Assembly: GCA_965213545.1 (NCBI GenBank)
Contig: CBDBZL010000002.1
Coordinates: 1-64,000, forward strand
Length of the DNA stretch: 64,000 nucleotides
Direction: 5' to 3'
Source: CBDBZL01 sp965213545
GTDB taxonomy: Bacteria > Pseudomonadota > Alphaproteobacteria > Sphingomonadales > Sphingomonadaceae
Positions 54,180-63,057 of this stretch are shown here, one piece after another (position 1 is the stretch's first letter; every line of letters begins with the position of its first letter). A program made the translations under genes and the position numbers. The notes under the pieces are model-generated. The model was given only the letters and a program-made list of their open reading frames with translations, searched no databases and had not been told where the DNA came from.

Positions 54180-54437
54180 CTACTCGTCGATATGCTCGGC
54201 AAGGATCGTAAGGCCGGTCTCGCTCACTTCGGCAAAACCTCCGCGAACGGCGATGGTTTCGGGCGCCGCGCCGGCGGTGCGAAAAATCTGGACGGAGCCG
54301 TCACGAATGGTCGACATGAACGGCGCATGGCCTTCGAGCACGCCGAATTCGCCTTCGGTGCCCGGGACGACAACCATGTGCACCTCGTCCGAGCGGACCA
54401 GGCGGGCGGGGGTGACCAGTTCGAATTGCAACGGCAT
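54180..54437 (-). CDS. atpC: ATP synthase F1 epsilon subunit
   Basis: Epsilon forms part of the central stalk and can inhibit ATP hydrolysis. The 85-residue protein consists of the N-terminal beta-sandwich only (MPLQFELVTPARLVRSDEVHMV, PGTEGEFGVLEGHAP, and IRDGSVQIF); the C-terminal helical hairpin is missing, as in many alphaproteobacteria. ATG 54437 has GAGGAA 12 bases upstream, inside the end of the preceding membrane-protein gene. That gene and a low-GC gene separate it from atpD, an arrangement that is unusual. Confidence 0.9.
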   Translation of the reverse strand: MPLQFELVTPARLVRSDEVHMVVVPGTEGEFGVLEGHAPFMSTIRDGSVQIFRTAGAAPETIAVRGGFAEVSETGLTILAEHIDE

Positions 54438-54441
54438 GGGA

Positions 54442-54915
54442 TCAGGGTTCCTCGGATCGTGATGCGCTCTTAGCGCTGGCCAAACGGGTGTCCAGTTCAA
54501 GCGCCAGGATCAGCGCGATGGCGCCGCCGATCGCGTAGCCGAGCGCGGTCAGGAGCTGCTCCCAGATCATCCGCGCGATGATGGTCTGCCCGGCGACCAG
54601 CGGCATCAGTGCGATGGCGACGGCGCTGATGACGAACAGCGGCAGGATGTGCTTGCGCTTCCCACGCAGGATCTGAACGTGGCAGGCGAAGTTGATCGCC
54701 ACGAAGGGGAAGGCGAGCGCGTAGAGCCAGAGCGGCTGCTGTGGCTGGCCGAAGATATGGCCGGTGAGCGCATCGAATTGCAGCTCGAACTCCTGCCACG
54801 GCTCGCGCCGCCAGCGATGGATGTCGAAGGCGGAGATGAGGAGGAAGGTTACGATGCCGAGCTGGGTGATGCGCTTCAGGGGGCGGCCGGCTGGACGATC
54901 GTTAGGCGTGGCCAT
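54442..54915 (-). CDS. Membrane protein inserted between atpD and atpC
   Basis: The 157-residue protein has four predicted helices (about 15-30, 62-82, 90-110 and 120-142). Between the first two lies an amphipathic segment DIHRWRREPWQEFELQFDAL. No family is recognised. The stop is four bases before atpC, and the atpC ribosome-binding site lies inside its end, so translation is linked. In most bacteria atpD is followed directly by atpC, so this is an operon intruder. A role in F-type ATPase assembly or regulation is possible, but equally it may be a bystander carried by the insertion. Confidence 0.68.
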   Translation of the reverse strand: MATPNDRPAGRPLKRITQLGIVTFLLISAFDIHRWRREPWQEFELQFDALTGHIFGQPQQPLWLYALAFPFVAINFACHVQILRGKRKHILPLFVISAVAIALMPLVAGQTIIARMIWEQLLTALGYAIGGAIALILALELDTRLASAKSASRSEEP

Positions 54916-55000
54916 GGCCGCTATCTTTGATCTGATTCAAGGATTGGCCTCACGCATCGGGTTACCACAGTGGTTGCCCCACCAGCCTCATGTTAAGACG

Positions 55001-55372
55001 TCAGTCCTCTTCGATCGGATGGCGCGGCCCCTCACTTCGAACGAAGGAAATCGGTGTAAGCGTTGGGACGAAAGGAACGGAGAATAGGATTCGAGAGGTT
55101 ACGCTGTTAGCATCTTCTTTTGATAGCTGACCGGTTGCTCCAACACCAGCTACCTTAATCCCGCCTTCTCCGCTTTGGCCACGGCATTCACTAGCGGTTA
55201 TTGCCACGTCGAACTGAAGCTGCCGAACGGTCTCCGCTCTTGTCAAACCGTCAGGATCTGATGGGGCAATTACACCAGATTGGTAGTCACTTCTGCACAG
55301 CTCCTGCTGTGCATCACTAATGCCATACATGACATCGATCAGAGACTGTCGAATAAATTCCCTCAACTCCAT
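55001..55372 (-). CDS. Low-GC accessory gene inserted in the atp operon
   Basis: The 123-residue product has an N-terminal helix (MELREFIRQSLIDVMYGISD) and a beta-rich half with QFDVAITASECRGQSGEGGI and SVTSRILFSVP. I recall many proteobacterial hypothetical proteins of this plan in variable regions, and it recalls the Trypco2 domain of conflict systems, but the assignment is weak. The gene is visibly richer in A/T than its surroundings, unlike any atp gene, a sign of recent transfer. ATG 55372 has GGAG about ten bases upstream. It stands between atpD (42 bases) and the membrane-protein gene (85 bases). Confidence 0.66.
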   Translation of the reverse strand: MELREFIRQSLIDVMYGISDAQQELCRSDYQSGVIAPSDPDGLTRAETVRQLQFDVAITASECRGQSGEGGIKVAGVGATGQLSKEDANSVTSRILFSVPFVPTLTPISFVRSEGPRHPIEED

Positions 55373-55414
55373 CCTTCAGACTCCAACCAAGCGTACATTT
55401 TAGTTTCTGTAAGA

Positions 55415-56893
55415 CTATGCCTCATCCGCCATCCGCTGTGCCTTGGCCTTAGCCTGTTCGATCCCGCCGACCATGTAGAATGCGCCTTCGGGCAGGTGGT
55501 CGTATTCGCCTTCCACCACCGCCTTGAAACTGGCGACGGTATCCTCGAGCGGTACGAACTCGCCCGGGATGTTGGTGAACACCTCGGCGACGTGGAACGG
55601 CTGCGAGAGGAACTTCTGGATCTTGCGCGCGCGGGCGACCGTCAGCTTGTCCTCCTCCGACAGCTCATCCATTCCCAGAATGGCGATGATGTCCTGGAGC
55701 GACTTGTACTTCTGCAAGGTCTCCTGCACACGGCGCGCGACCCGGTAATGCTCCTCGCCGACCACGCGAGGCTCGAGCACGCGGCTAGTCGAATCAAGCG
55801 GGTCGACCGCGGGGTAGATGCCCAGTTCGGAAATCGCCCGGCTGAGCGTAGTGGTCGCATCAAGGTGGGCGAAGGAGGTGGCAGGCGCCGGATCAGTGAG
55901 ATCGTCCGCGGGGACGTAGATCGCCTGAACCGAGGTGATCGAGCCCTTGTTGGTGGAGGTGATGCGCTCCTGCAGGTTGCCCATGTCGGTCGCCAGCGTG
56001 GGCTGGTAGCCCACCGCCGAGGGAATGCGCCCGAGCAACGCCGACACTTCCGAACCAGCCTGGGTAAAGCGGAAGATGTTGTCGATGAAGAACAGCACGT
56101 CCTGCCCTTCCTCGTCGCGGAAATACTCGGCCATCGTCAGTCCCGACAGCGCCACGCGGGCACGGGCGCCGGGCGGCTCGTTCATCTGGCCGAACACCAG
56201 CGCCACCTTGGACCCCTCGGCAATCGCCTCGCCCGCCTCGTTCTTGGCGATGACGCCGGCATCAAGGAACTCGTGATAGAGGTCGTTGCCCTCGCGGGTG
56301 CGCTCGCCCACTCCGGCGAACACGCTGACGCCGCCATGGCCCTTGGCGATGTTGTTGATCAGTTCCTGGATCAGCACGGTTTTGCCCACGCCCGCGCCGC
56401 CGAACAGGCCGATCTTGCCGCCGCGTGCATAGGGAGCGAGGAGGTCGATGACCTTGATGCCGGTGACGAGGATCGCCGCCTCGGTCGACTGGTCGACGAA
56501 CAGCGGTGCTTCGGCATGGATCGGCGCAGTCAGCTCGGCACCGATGGGGCCACGCTCGTCGATCGGCTGGCCGATGACGTTCATGATCCGCCCCAGCGTC
56601 ATCGGGCCCACGGGAACGGTGATCTGGCTGCCGGTGTTGCGCACACTCTGCCCGCGCACCAGCCCGTCGGTACCGTCCATGGCGATGGTGCGCACCGTGT
56701 TCTCGCCCAGATGCTGCGCGACTTCAAGGACCAGTGTCTTGTCACGATTGGTGGTCTCGAGCGCCGTCAGGATCGCCGGCAGCTCGCCTTCGAACGCGAC
56801 GTCGACCACCGCGCCGATGACTTGGCTGATGGTGCCTTCGCCCGAGATATTGGGGGTGAATGTGGGGGTGGCGGTTTCGTATGCGGTGGCCAT
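55415..56893 (-). CDS. atpD: ATP synthase F1 beta subunit
   Basis: The catalytic subunit of F1. The P-loop reads GGAGVGKT at 165-172, and GERTREGNDLYHEF, VALVFGQMNEPPGARARVALSGL, FFIDNIFRFTQAGSEVSALLGR and the DELSEED sequence near the C-terminus are all present. The first 18 residues (ATAYETATPTFTPNISGEG) are an extension beyond the usual start at VIGAVVDV. 492 residues. It is separated from atpG by a lipoprotein gene and a two-gene cassette, and from atpC by two more genes. Confidence 0.97.
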   Translation of the reverse strand: MATAYETATPTFTPNISGEGTISQVIGAVVDVAFEGELPAILTALETTNRDKTLVLEVAQHLGENTVRTIAMDGTDGLVRGQSVRNTGSQITVPVGPMTLGRIMNVIGQPIDERGPIGAELTAPIHAEAPLFVDQSTEAAILVTGIKVIDLLAPYARGGKIGLFGGAGVGKTVLIQELINNIAKGHGGVSVFAGVGERTREGNDLYHEFLDAGVIAKNEAGEAIAEGSKVALVFGQMNEPPGARARVALSGLTMAEYFRDEEGQDVLFFIDNIFRFTQAGSEVSALLGRIPSAVGYQPTLATDMGNLQERITSTNKGSITSVQAIYVPADDLTDPAPATSFAHLDATTTLSRAISELGIYPAVDPLDSTSRVLEPRVVGEEHYRVARRVQETLQKYKSLQDIIAILGMDELSEEDKLTVARARKIQKFLSQPFHVAEVFTNIPGEFVPLEDTVASFKAVVEGEYDHLPEGAFYMVGGIEQAKAKAQRMADEA

Positions 56894-56909
56894 TATGATT
56901 CCTTAGCCT

Positions 56910-57203
56910 TCACTGCGGTTCGCAGTGGTTGGGTATGTCGATTAGAACGAATGTGCCGCCGTCCGCGGCAATGACGGTCTGCTGAGGAACGCCCTCCAGG
57001 TCGCCGTCTCGCAGCCTGTAATTGCAAGCAAACTCGGTTGGTTCGTCAGTTGCGCGGCATTCGGCATCGTGAACAACAGGCCGTCCGGCACACACGGAGA
57101 GCGCTCGCTGCACCTCCGCAGCGCCTGGCACGTCGGCCGACGCTTCGGTCAGCGAAGCGCACGCAGTGAGCGCCAAGAGAGCAAAGGCGAACGAATGCCT
57201 CAC
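56910..57203 (-). CDS. Small putative lipoprotein between atpG fragment and atpD
   Basis: The 97-residue product begins MRHSFAFALLALTACASL, a lipoprotein signal with Cys15 in LTAC. Four more cysteines follow (near 38, 49, 60 and 94), probably two periplasmic disulfides. No domain is recognised. The start is GTG 57203, which overlaps the stop of the atpG 3' fragment (GTGA). That tight coupling suggests the gene once followed a complete atpG directly and was translated with it. It ends 16 bases before atpD. Confidence 0.62.
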   Translation of the reverse strand: MRHSFAFALLALTACASLTEASADVPGAAEVQRALSVCAGRPVVHDAECRATDEPTEFACNYRLRDGDLEGVPQQTVIAADGGTFVLIDIPNHCEPQ

Positions 57204-57280
57204 AGCGCCTCCGCCCCGGCGATGATATCGATCAGCTCGGTGGTGATCGCCGCCTGGCGGGTGCGATTGTACTGGATGGT
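57198..57280 (-). pseudogene. atpG': Duplicated 3' end of atpG (26 codons and stop)
   Basis: This 83-bp segment aligns with the true atpG end (57822-57904) with five mismatches. Translated, it gives 26 residues and a stop, differing from intact atpG only by Ser to Thr and Glu to Asp; the other changes are silent. It has no start and cannot make a gamma subunit. Changes that spare the protein sequence suggest it came from a functional atpG of a related strain, or diverged while still coding. It marks the far boundary of the DUF4160-DUF2442 insertion and is joined to the lipoprotein start. Confidence 0.9.
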
Positions 57281-57558
57281 CATGACAGCACGCATATTCC
57301 GTCGCGCTTGATGTCCGCATGCAGCCGGTCCGGTGCGAGGTCCAGCTCGCCGGGCCAACTCACCGCGCCCAGCACTACTTCGGCTTCAGCAAACCTGGCG
57401 GGATCGCGCAGATGCGCGAATACACCGTGAAAGGCGCTCGACGTAAAGCGAACTTCCCCCACGAGCCCATCGCGGAAGCGCACGCGCAATTCGTGATCGC
57501 CGATTACCTGGCAGGCGGTCACCCGCCACGGCATCTTTGAGTCCCGCAACGGCGGCAT
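57280..57558 (-). CDS. DUF2442 protein in atp operon cassette
   Basis: The 92-residue protein contains PWRVTACQVIGDHELRVRFRDG and GEVRFTSSAFHGVFAHLRDP, the DUF2442 pattern (short beta-rich proteins, function unknown, paired with DUF4160 in many genomes). ATG 57558 overlaps the DUF4160 stop (ATGA); ATG 57534 (MPWRVTACQ) is the more typical family start. The stop codon ends exactly at the edge of the atpG fragment, so the insertion boundary lies in this codon. DUF4160-DUF2442 pairs behave like toxin-antitoxin-type mobile modules by distribution, but activity is not established. Confidence 0.8.
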   Translation of the reverse strand: MPPLRDSKMPWRVTACQVIGDHELRVRFRDGLVGEVRFTSSAFHGVFAHLRDPARFAEAEVVLGAVSWPGELDLAPDRLHADIKRDGICVLS

Positions 57559-57818
57559 CACCTCAGCGGCGCAATCCGCTCGGGTGGAATGTTGCGGCTG
57601 GCCAGACCCCACGCCGCCAACAGCTCTTCCTGATGTTCTTGCATCCATTCAAGCACCATAGCCTTCGCCCGCTTGGGAAGCGAGCCTTCGTGAACCCGGA
57701 TTTTCCTTATGTCGATCTGCGCTTCATGCTCGCCATAGCGCGCATGGAAGTGTGGCGGCGGATGATCGAACCAATAGATCTGGATGACTATACCGTAAAA
57801 TATACTGTGCGTTGGTAT
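57558..57818 (-). CDS. DUF4160 protein, apparently with an ATA start
   Basis: The reading frame carries a full DUF4160 domain: FYGIVIQIYWFDHPPPHFHARYGE near the N-terminus, with the conserved HPPPHFHA, and VLEWMQEHQEELLAAW towards the end. The expected family start MPT corresponds here to ATA CCA ACG at 57818-57810. Immediately upstream is an in-frame stop, and no ATG, GTG or TTG lies before the conserved core. So either AUA is used, initiation is coupled to atpG termination two codons earlier (GAGGTG lies just upstream), or the gene has lost its start. The full frame is otherwise intact (86 codons). Confidence 0.75.
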   Translation of the reverse strand: MPTHSIFYGIVIQIYWFDHPPPHFHARYGEHEAQIDIRKIRVHEGSLPKRAKAMVLEWMQEHQEELLAAWGLASRNIPPERIAPLR

Positions 57819-57821
57819 TCA

Positions 57822-57904
57822 CCTCAGAGCGCCTCCGCCCCGGCGATGATCTCGATCAGCTCGGTGGTGATCGCCGCCTGGCGCGAGCGGTTGTACTGGA
57901 TGGT
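57822..57904 (-). repeat. Direct repeat of the atpG 3' end, copy inside intact atpG
   Basis: This is the native copy of the 83-bp repeat whose other copy lies at 57198-57280, both on the minus strand in the same orientation. Five mismatches separate them. Between the copies lie 541 bases with the DUF4160 and DUF2442 genes and nothing else. Direct repeats of a gene's 3' end around a cassette are typical of site-specific integration at that end, or of unequal recombination. Confidence 0.9.
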
Positions 57905-58702
57905 GAGCTTGTCGATCAGATCGCCCGCATTGCGCGTGGCGTTGTCCATCGCGGTCATCGAGGCGCCCTGTTCGCTGGCCTCGCGCTCGAGCAGCGCGGC
58001 GAACAGCTGGGTGCGCACGTAGCGCGGCAGCAGTTCGGCGAGAATCGCCTCCTCGTCGGGCTCGTATTCGACCACCGCACCGCCGGTCTCGGGGGCGGTT
58101 TCGGTCGGAGCGGGGACGGGGAGCAGTTGCTGGACCACCGGTTCCTGCACCAGTGCCGACTTGAACACCGGGTAGATGAGATGCGCGATATCGAAACCGC
58201 CCGCCTCGAACATCGAGATCAATTGGGTGGCAATGGCCTCGGCCTCGTCATAACCGGGATTGCGCACGCCGCTGGTGTCATAATGTTCGCCCATATTGCC
58301 GGCGAAATCGCGTTTGATCGGCGCACGGCCCTTCTTGCCCACCAGGTAGAAGGTCACGTCCTTGCCCTCGGCGATCAGCGCACGCGCCTTGGCCTTGGCC
58401 GCCTTGACGATATTGGCGTTGAGCCCACCGCATAGGCCCTTGTCGGTGTTGACCACCACCAGCAGATGGCGCTGGTCCTGTCCCGTGCCACGCAGCAGCA
58501 GCGGTGCATTGTCCTGCCCGGCGATCTTGCCCGCGAGCGAGCCCATCACGCTGGCCAGCCGCGTCGCATAAGGCCGCGCCTCCTCCGCCCGCGCCTGCGC
58601 GCGCCTGAGCTTGGCCGCAGCGACCATCTGCTTGGCCTTGGTAATCTTCTGGGTCGATTTGACCGAGTTGATCCGGCCCTTGAGTTCTTTCAGGCTGGCC
58701 AT
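57824..58702 (-). CDS. atpG: ATP synthase F1 gamma subunit
   Basis: The rotating central shaft of F1. It opens ASLKELKGRINSVKSTQKITKAK, the conserved N-terminal coiled-coil helix, has LLVVVNTDKGLCGGLNANIV, and closes with the helix SMTAMDNATRNAGDLIDKL followed by the repeat-encoded end. The 292-residue length is normal, with a Pro/Glu-rich loop (about 205-222) found in alphaproteobacterial gamma subunits. The gene is intact; its last 27 codons are repeated downstream. It lies nine bases after atpA. Confidence 0.96.
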   Translation of the reverse strand: MASLKELKGRINSVKSTQKITKAKQMVAAAKLRRAQARAEEARPYATRLASVMGSLAGKIAGQDNAPLLLRGTGQDQRHLLVVVNTDKGLCGGLNANIVKAAKAKARALIAEGKDVTFYLVGKKGRAPIKRDFAGNMGEHYDTSGVRNPGYDEAEAIATQLISMFEAGGFDIAHLIYPVFKSALVQEPVVQQLLPVPAPTETAPETGGAVVEYEPDEEAILAELLPRYVRTQLFAALLEREASEQGASMTAMDNATRNAGDLIDKLTIQYNRSRQAAITTELIEIIAGAEAL

Positions 58703-58711
58703 GCGACTGCC

Positions 58712-60241
<1,530 letters not shown>

Positions 60242-60279
60242 TTGTTAACCCTTCGGATGATAAATATGCGGCATGGCGG

Positions 60280-60837
60280 TCAGGCGGCCTTCATCGCCTG
60301 GCCGAGCGCGGTCAGCCGGCTGCGGATGGAACCATCGATCCGCCGGGAACCGATGGTGACGACCAGCCCACCGAGCAGTTCGGGATCGACCTTGCTGGTA
60401 AGCTTGACCGTGCGTCCCTCGCGGGCGCGCAATCGTTGCTCGAGCGCGGTGATCTGCTCGTCGCTCAACGGATGGGCGGAGACAACTTCCGCGCGCACCT
60501 CTCCGCGCTGCGCGGCGGCAATCGTGCCGAATGCACGGATGATCGCCGGAAGCGCGGAAACGCGGCGGTTATGCGCCAGCACGCCAAGGAAGTTGCGCGT
60601 CAGCATGTCCAGGCCCAGATGCTCGCCGATTCCCGCCATGACCCGGCCGATCGCCTCGCGGCTGACTTCGGGATTGTCGATAAGGGCACGCAACTCGCGC
60701 GATTCGGCCAGCGCCTCGCGCAGCCGATCAAGATCGCCCTCGACCGCCGACACGCTGCCCGCCTCGCTGGCAAGGTCGAACAGGGCCGAAGCATATCGTC
60801 CTGCAAGGCTGGCTTGAATACCGGCGGAAAGCTCCAC
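60280..60837 (-). CDS. atpH: ATP synthase F1 delta subunit
   Basis: Delta joins F1 to the peripheral stalk (OSCP-type). The 185-residue protein has SLAGRYASALFDLASEAGSV near the start, the helical bundle, and the conserved C-terminal VDPELLGGLVVTIGSRRIDGSIRSRL. GTG 60837 has AGGA nine bases upstream. The frame is open to 60936 but without similarity. It is the first gene of the F1 operon. The F0 genes are not in this window, as is usual in alphaproteobacteria where they are a separate cluster. Confidence 0.94.
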   Translation of the reverse strand: MELSAGIQASLAGRYASALFDLASEAGSVSAVEGDLDRLREALAESRELRALIDNPEVSREAIGRVMAGIGEHLGLDMLTRNFLGVLAHNRRVSALPAIIRAFGTIAAAQRGEVRAEVVSAHPLSDEQITALEQRLRAREGRTVKLTSKVDPELLGGLVVTIGSRRIDGSIRSRLTALGQAMKAA

Positions 60838-61150
60838 GCGCTCGTATCCTAAATCATTGGGCTGCACCCACAGGAGCGCTGGCAGGCGCCCCGGCAGGTC
60901 GGACGCGCGACTAGCATCGAGGGCCAGGCGATGCAAGGCAGCGGCCGGAACCCTCGCGCGATGTTCGGATCACCTTGCCGAAGGAGCGACCGAGGTCGAG
61001 ACCGGGGGCTGCGCCTCCTCATTGAGGCTGGTGAGCCGGACTGTTGTCGGGCGTATTGGCCGCTGGACCTCTCCGTTCAGCATGATGCGGCGTGTCGGGT
61101 ACATCCTTACCGACAATTGTCATCGCCGTAGCTGCGTTCGCACCGATGCG
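60838..61150. other. Non-coding interval upstream of atpH
   Basis: About 310 bases with no convincing gene. It lies between the protease gene end (61151) and atpH on the same strand, so it should hold the promoter of the atp operon. No clear -35/-10 pair or T-tailed hairpin was recognised by eye. Confidence 0.55.
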
Positions 61151-62755
61151 CTATCTGCCCGACGGCGCGCAGACATAGATCAGACGCTCGTTCGGCCGAT
61201 CGGGCAGGCGGGCGAGAAGATCGCTCTGACCGGATAGGAAAGCCTGATCGGGCTCGTCGCCTGTCATCCCGCAGCCTGGCGCCTGGAAGGACGCGCGTAC
61301 CTCGCGGGCGCTGGTCATGGCTTGCCGGCCCAGCAGATGGCGCTCGATCACGAACTCGCGGGTCGCCGGGTCGAACCGGTTGACCGACACCGCCGCCTCG
61401 CTTGCCGGAACGAAAATGCGCGTCCATTCCCCGCCCAGAAGCGCGTATTGCGTGCGATCGTTTACACAGCCGCCCGCGCTCCAGTCGAGCGATAGTTCGG
61501 AAACGGGCGCGCCCGTCGCCCGGCTGCGGCCTTGCTCCAGCGTGCAGGTGAAGGAACCTTGCGGCGCCTTTTGGGCCGGTTCGCGCTTGGCGCTTTTGTC
61601 GCTTGTGAGCGCTGCCTCGAGCCGGGGTTCGATATCGGCATAGTCCGGCCGGGCGAGCCAGGCCCCCGCCGCCCCGGCAAGCGCCGCGCAGGCCATGACG
61701 CCCGTCACCATGTCGGCGGGCAGGTGGAACTGCGATGGAGCGTGTTCCTCGTCGGTCTCCTCCGCCGGTTCGATTGCCGGCTCGACCAAGCCATGGCGGC
61801 GCTCCCGAAGTCGCCAGGCAATGCTGCCTGTCGCCAGCGAAGTGAGCGCCAACAGGAATGCAAGCGCCATCAGGTTCTCGCGTTCCGCCATCACCGCGAA
61901 GGTGATCTCGCGCCGCGCCTCCTCGCGCGTCAGCGTCGATGAGCGCTCGGCCGCCAGCGCGCGCGCCTGTGCCCTTGCACGTGCGCGTTCTTCTCGCGCC
62001 CGCTCGTCCTGCTCGATCTCGGCGAGCGAACGGCAGGCAAGCGTGCTTACCTGCGCAGTGATGTCATTGGCTCGCAGGAAAGGCAGCAATTCACGCGTGG
62101 AGATGGCAAAGAAGAACTCCGCATCCGCACCCACGCTGATCGCGCCGAAGGAATTCACCCCCACCACCCGCCCGCATTCGTCGAGCAGCGGCCCCCCGCT
62201 CGATCCGCGCGCGATCGGCGCGGTATGCAGGAGCGTGTCGAATTCGCGGCTTGGTCTTCTGCCCGAAAGGAACCCCGTTGCCTTGACCGGTGGCTGGGCG
62301 CGGAAGATATCCTCCTGACGCAGCCCCTGCGCGCGATCGACATTCTGCGGATATCCGACCGAAGTCACCACGCCTGCATCGGTGGCCGCGCTGCTGGCGA
62401 TGGTAAGCGGCGCCAGACGCATGGTCGCGGTGGTGCGGATCAGCGCAAGGTCGTTGCGCTCGCTGGCGGCGATCAACCGGCCGAATACCGCCTCGCCTCC
62501 GTCCGAAGGCACGATGCCCAGCGTGAGGGTGGGGTCACCGCGCGCATCGGCAACGACATGGTAATTGGTGACGATCGTCTCCGGCCCCACCGCAAAGCCG
62601 GTGCCGTGCGAAAGCGGAATTATGCGCCCGTCCTCGCGGCTGATCACCACCACGCGCACCACGCCGCGCGCCGCAGCATCAATATCGGCGGGCTCGGCGG
62701 TGGCAGGAGCGGGCAGCACCAGCGCGGCAAAGAGCAGGATGAGCGCGCGGATCAT
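61151..62755 (-). CDS. Membrane-anchored trypsin-like serine protease
   Basis: The 534-residue protein has a signal peptide (MIRALILLFAALVLPAPATA) and an S1-type protease domain (about 25-230): H66 in TNYHVVAD, D102 in RNDLALI and S186 in RGSSGGPL form the triad. A charged helical stretch rich in Glu, Arg and Ala (about 245-290), two transmembrane segments (around 300 and 350) and a C-terminal domain (about 400-534, with several cysteines) follow. The protease lies in the periplasm. ATG 62755 was chosen because the signal peptide begins there; the frame is open upstream without similarity. The substrate is unknown; envelope quality control is one possibility. Confidence 0.85.
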   Translation of the reverse strand: MIRALILLFAALVLPAPATAEPADIDAAARGVVRVVVISREDGRIIPLSHGTGFAVGPETIVTNYHVVADARGDPTLTLGIVPSDGGEAVFGRLIAASERNDLALIRTTATMRLAPLTIASSAATDAGVVTSVGYPQNVDRAQGLRQEDIFRAQPPVKATGFLSGRRPSREFDTLLHTAPIARGSSGGPLLDECGRVVGVNSFGAISVGADAEFFFAISTRELLPFLRANDITAQVSTLACRSLAEIEQDERAREERARARAQARALAAERSSTLTREEARREITFAVMAERENLMALAFLLALTSLATGSIAWRLRERRHGLVEPAIEPAEETDEEHAPSQFHLPADMVTGVMACAALAGAAGAWLARPDYADIEPRLEAALTSDKSAKREPAQKAPQGSFTCTLEQGRSRATGAPVSELSLDWSAGGCVNDRTQYALLGGEWTRIFVPASEAAVSVNRFDPATREFVIERHLLGRQAMTSAREVRASFQAPGCGMTGDEPDQAFLSGQSDLLARLPDRPNERLIYVCAPSGR

Positions 62756-62860
62756 TGGCGCGCGCTGTCTATGGCGCGCAAGGTTTGATCGCAAGCGGCG
62801 GGATGCAAAGGCGAAGCGTGCGGTGCTAGCAAGCCACACCCGCACCATGGAGCACCGACG

Positions 62861-63031
62861 ATGACTGCCACGATAGAAGGTCCCGGGCCTGCACCTGACT
62901 CGCCAGTATTCGCAGCGGTTGCCGACGAGGCGCGGCTGGCGCTGCCGAGTACCGCCGACAAGGCGATCCGCCAGGCGTCGGACGATCCCCGGGTCGCCAC
63001 TCTTCAAGCCCAGAACGCGTCCGCAAGATGA
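62861..63031 (+). CDS. Possible small ORF ahead of ada
   Basis: A 56-residue, Ala-rich frame opens at ATG 62861, with third-position GC bias like real genes here. It ends at TGA 63029-63031, overlapping an in-frame ATG of the ada gene at 63028 (ATGA). No family or ribosome-binding site is recognised, so it may be chance or a leader for ada. Confidence 0.35.
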   Translation: MTATIEGPGPAPDSPVFAAVADEARLALPSTADKAIRQASDDPRVATLQAQNASAR

Positions 63032-63057
63032 GACTTGGCAGCCGTGACATAAAACTG

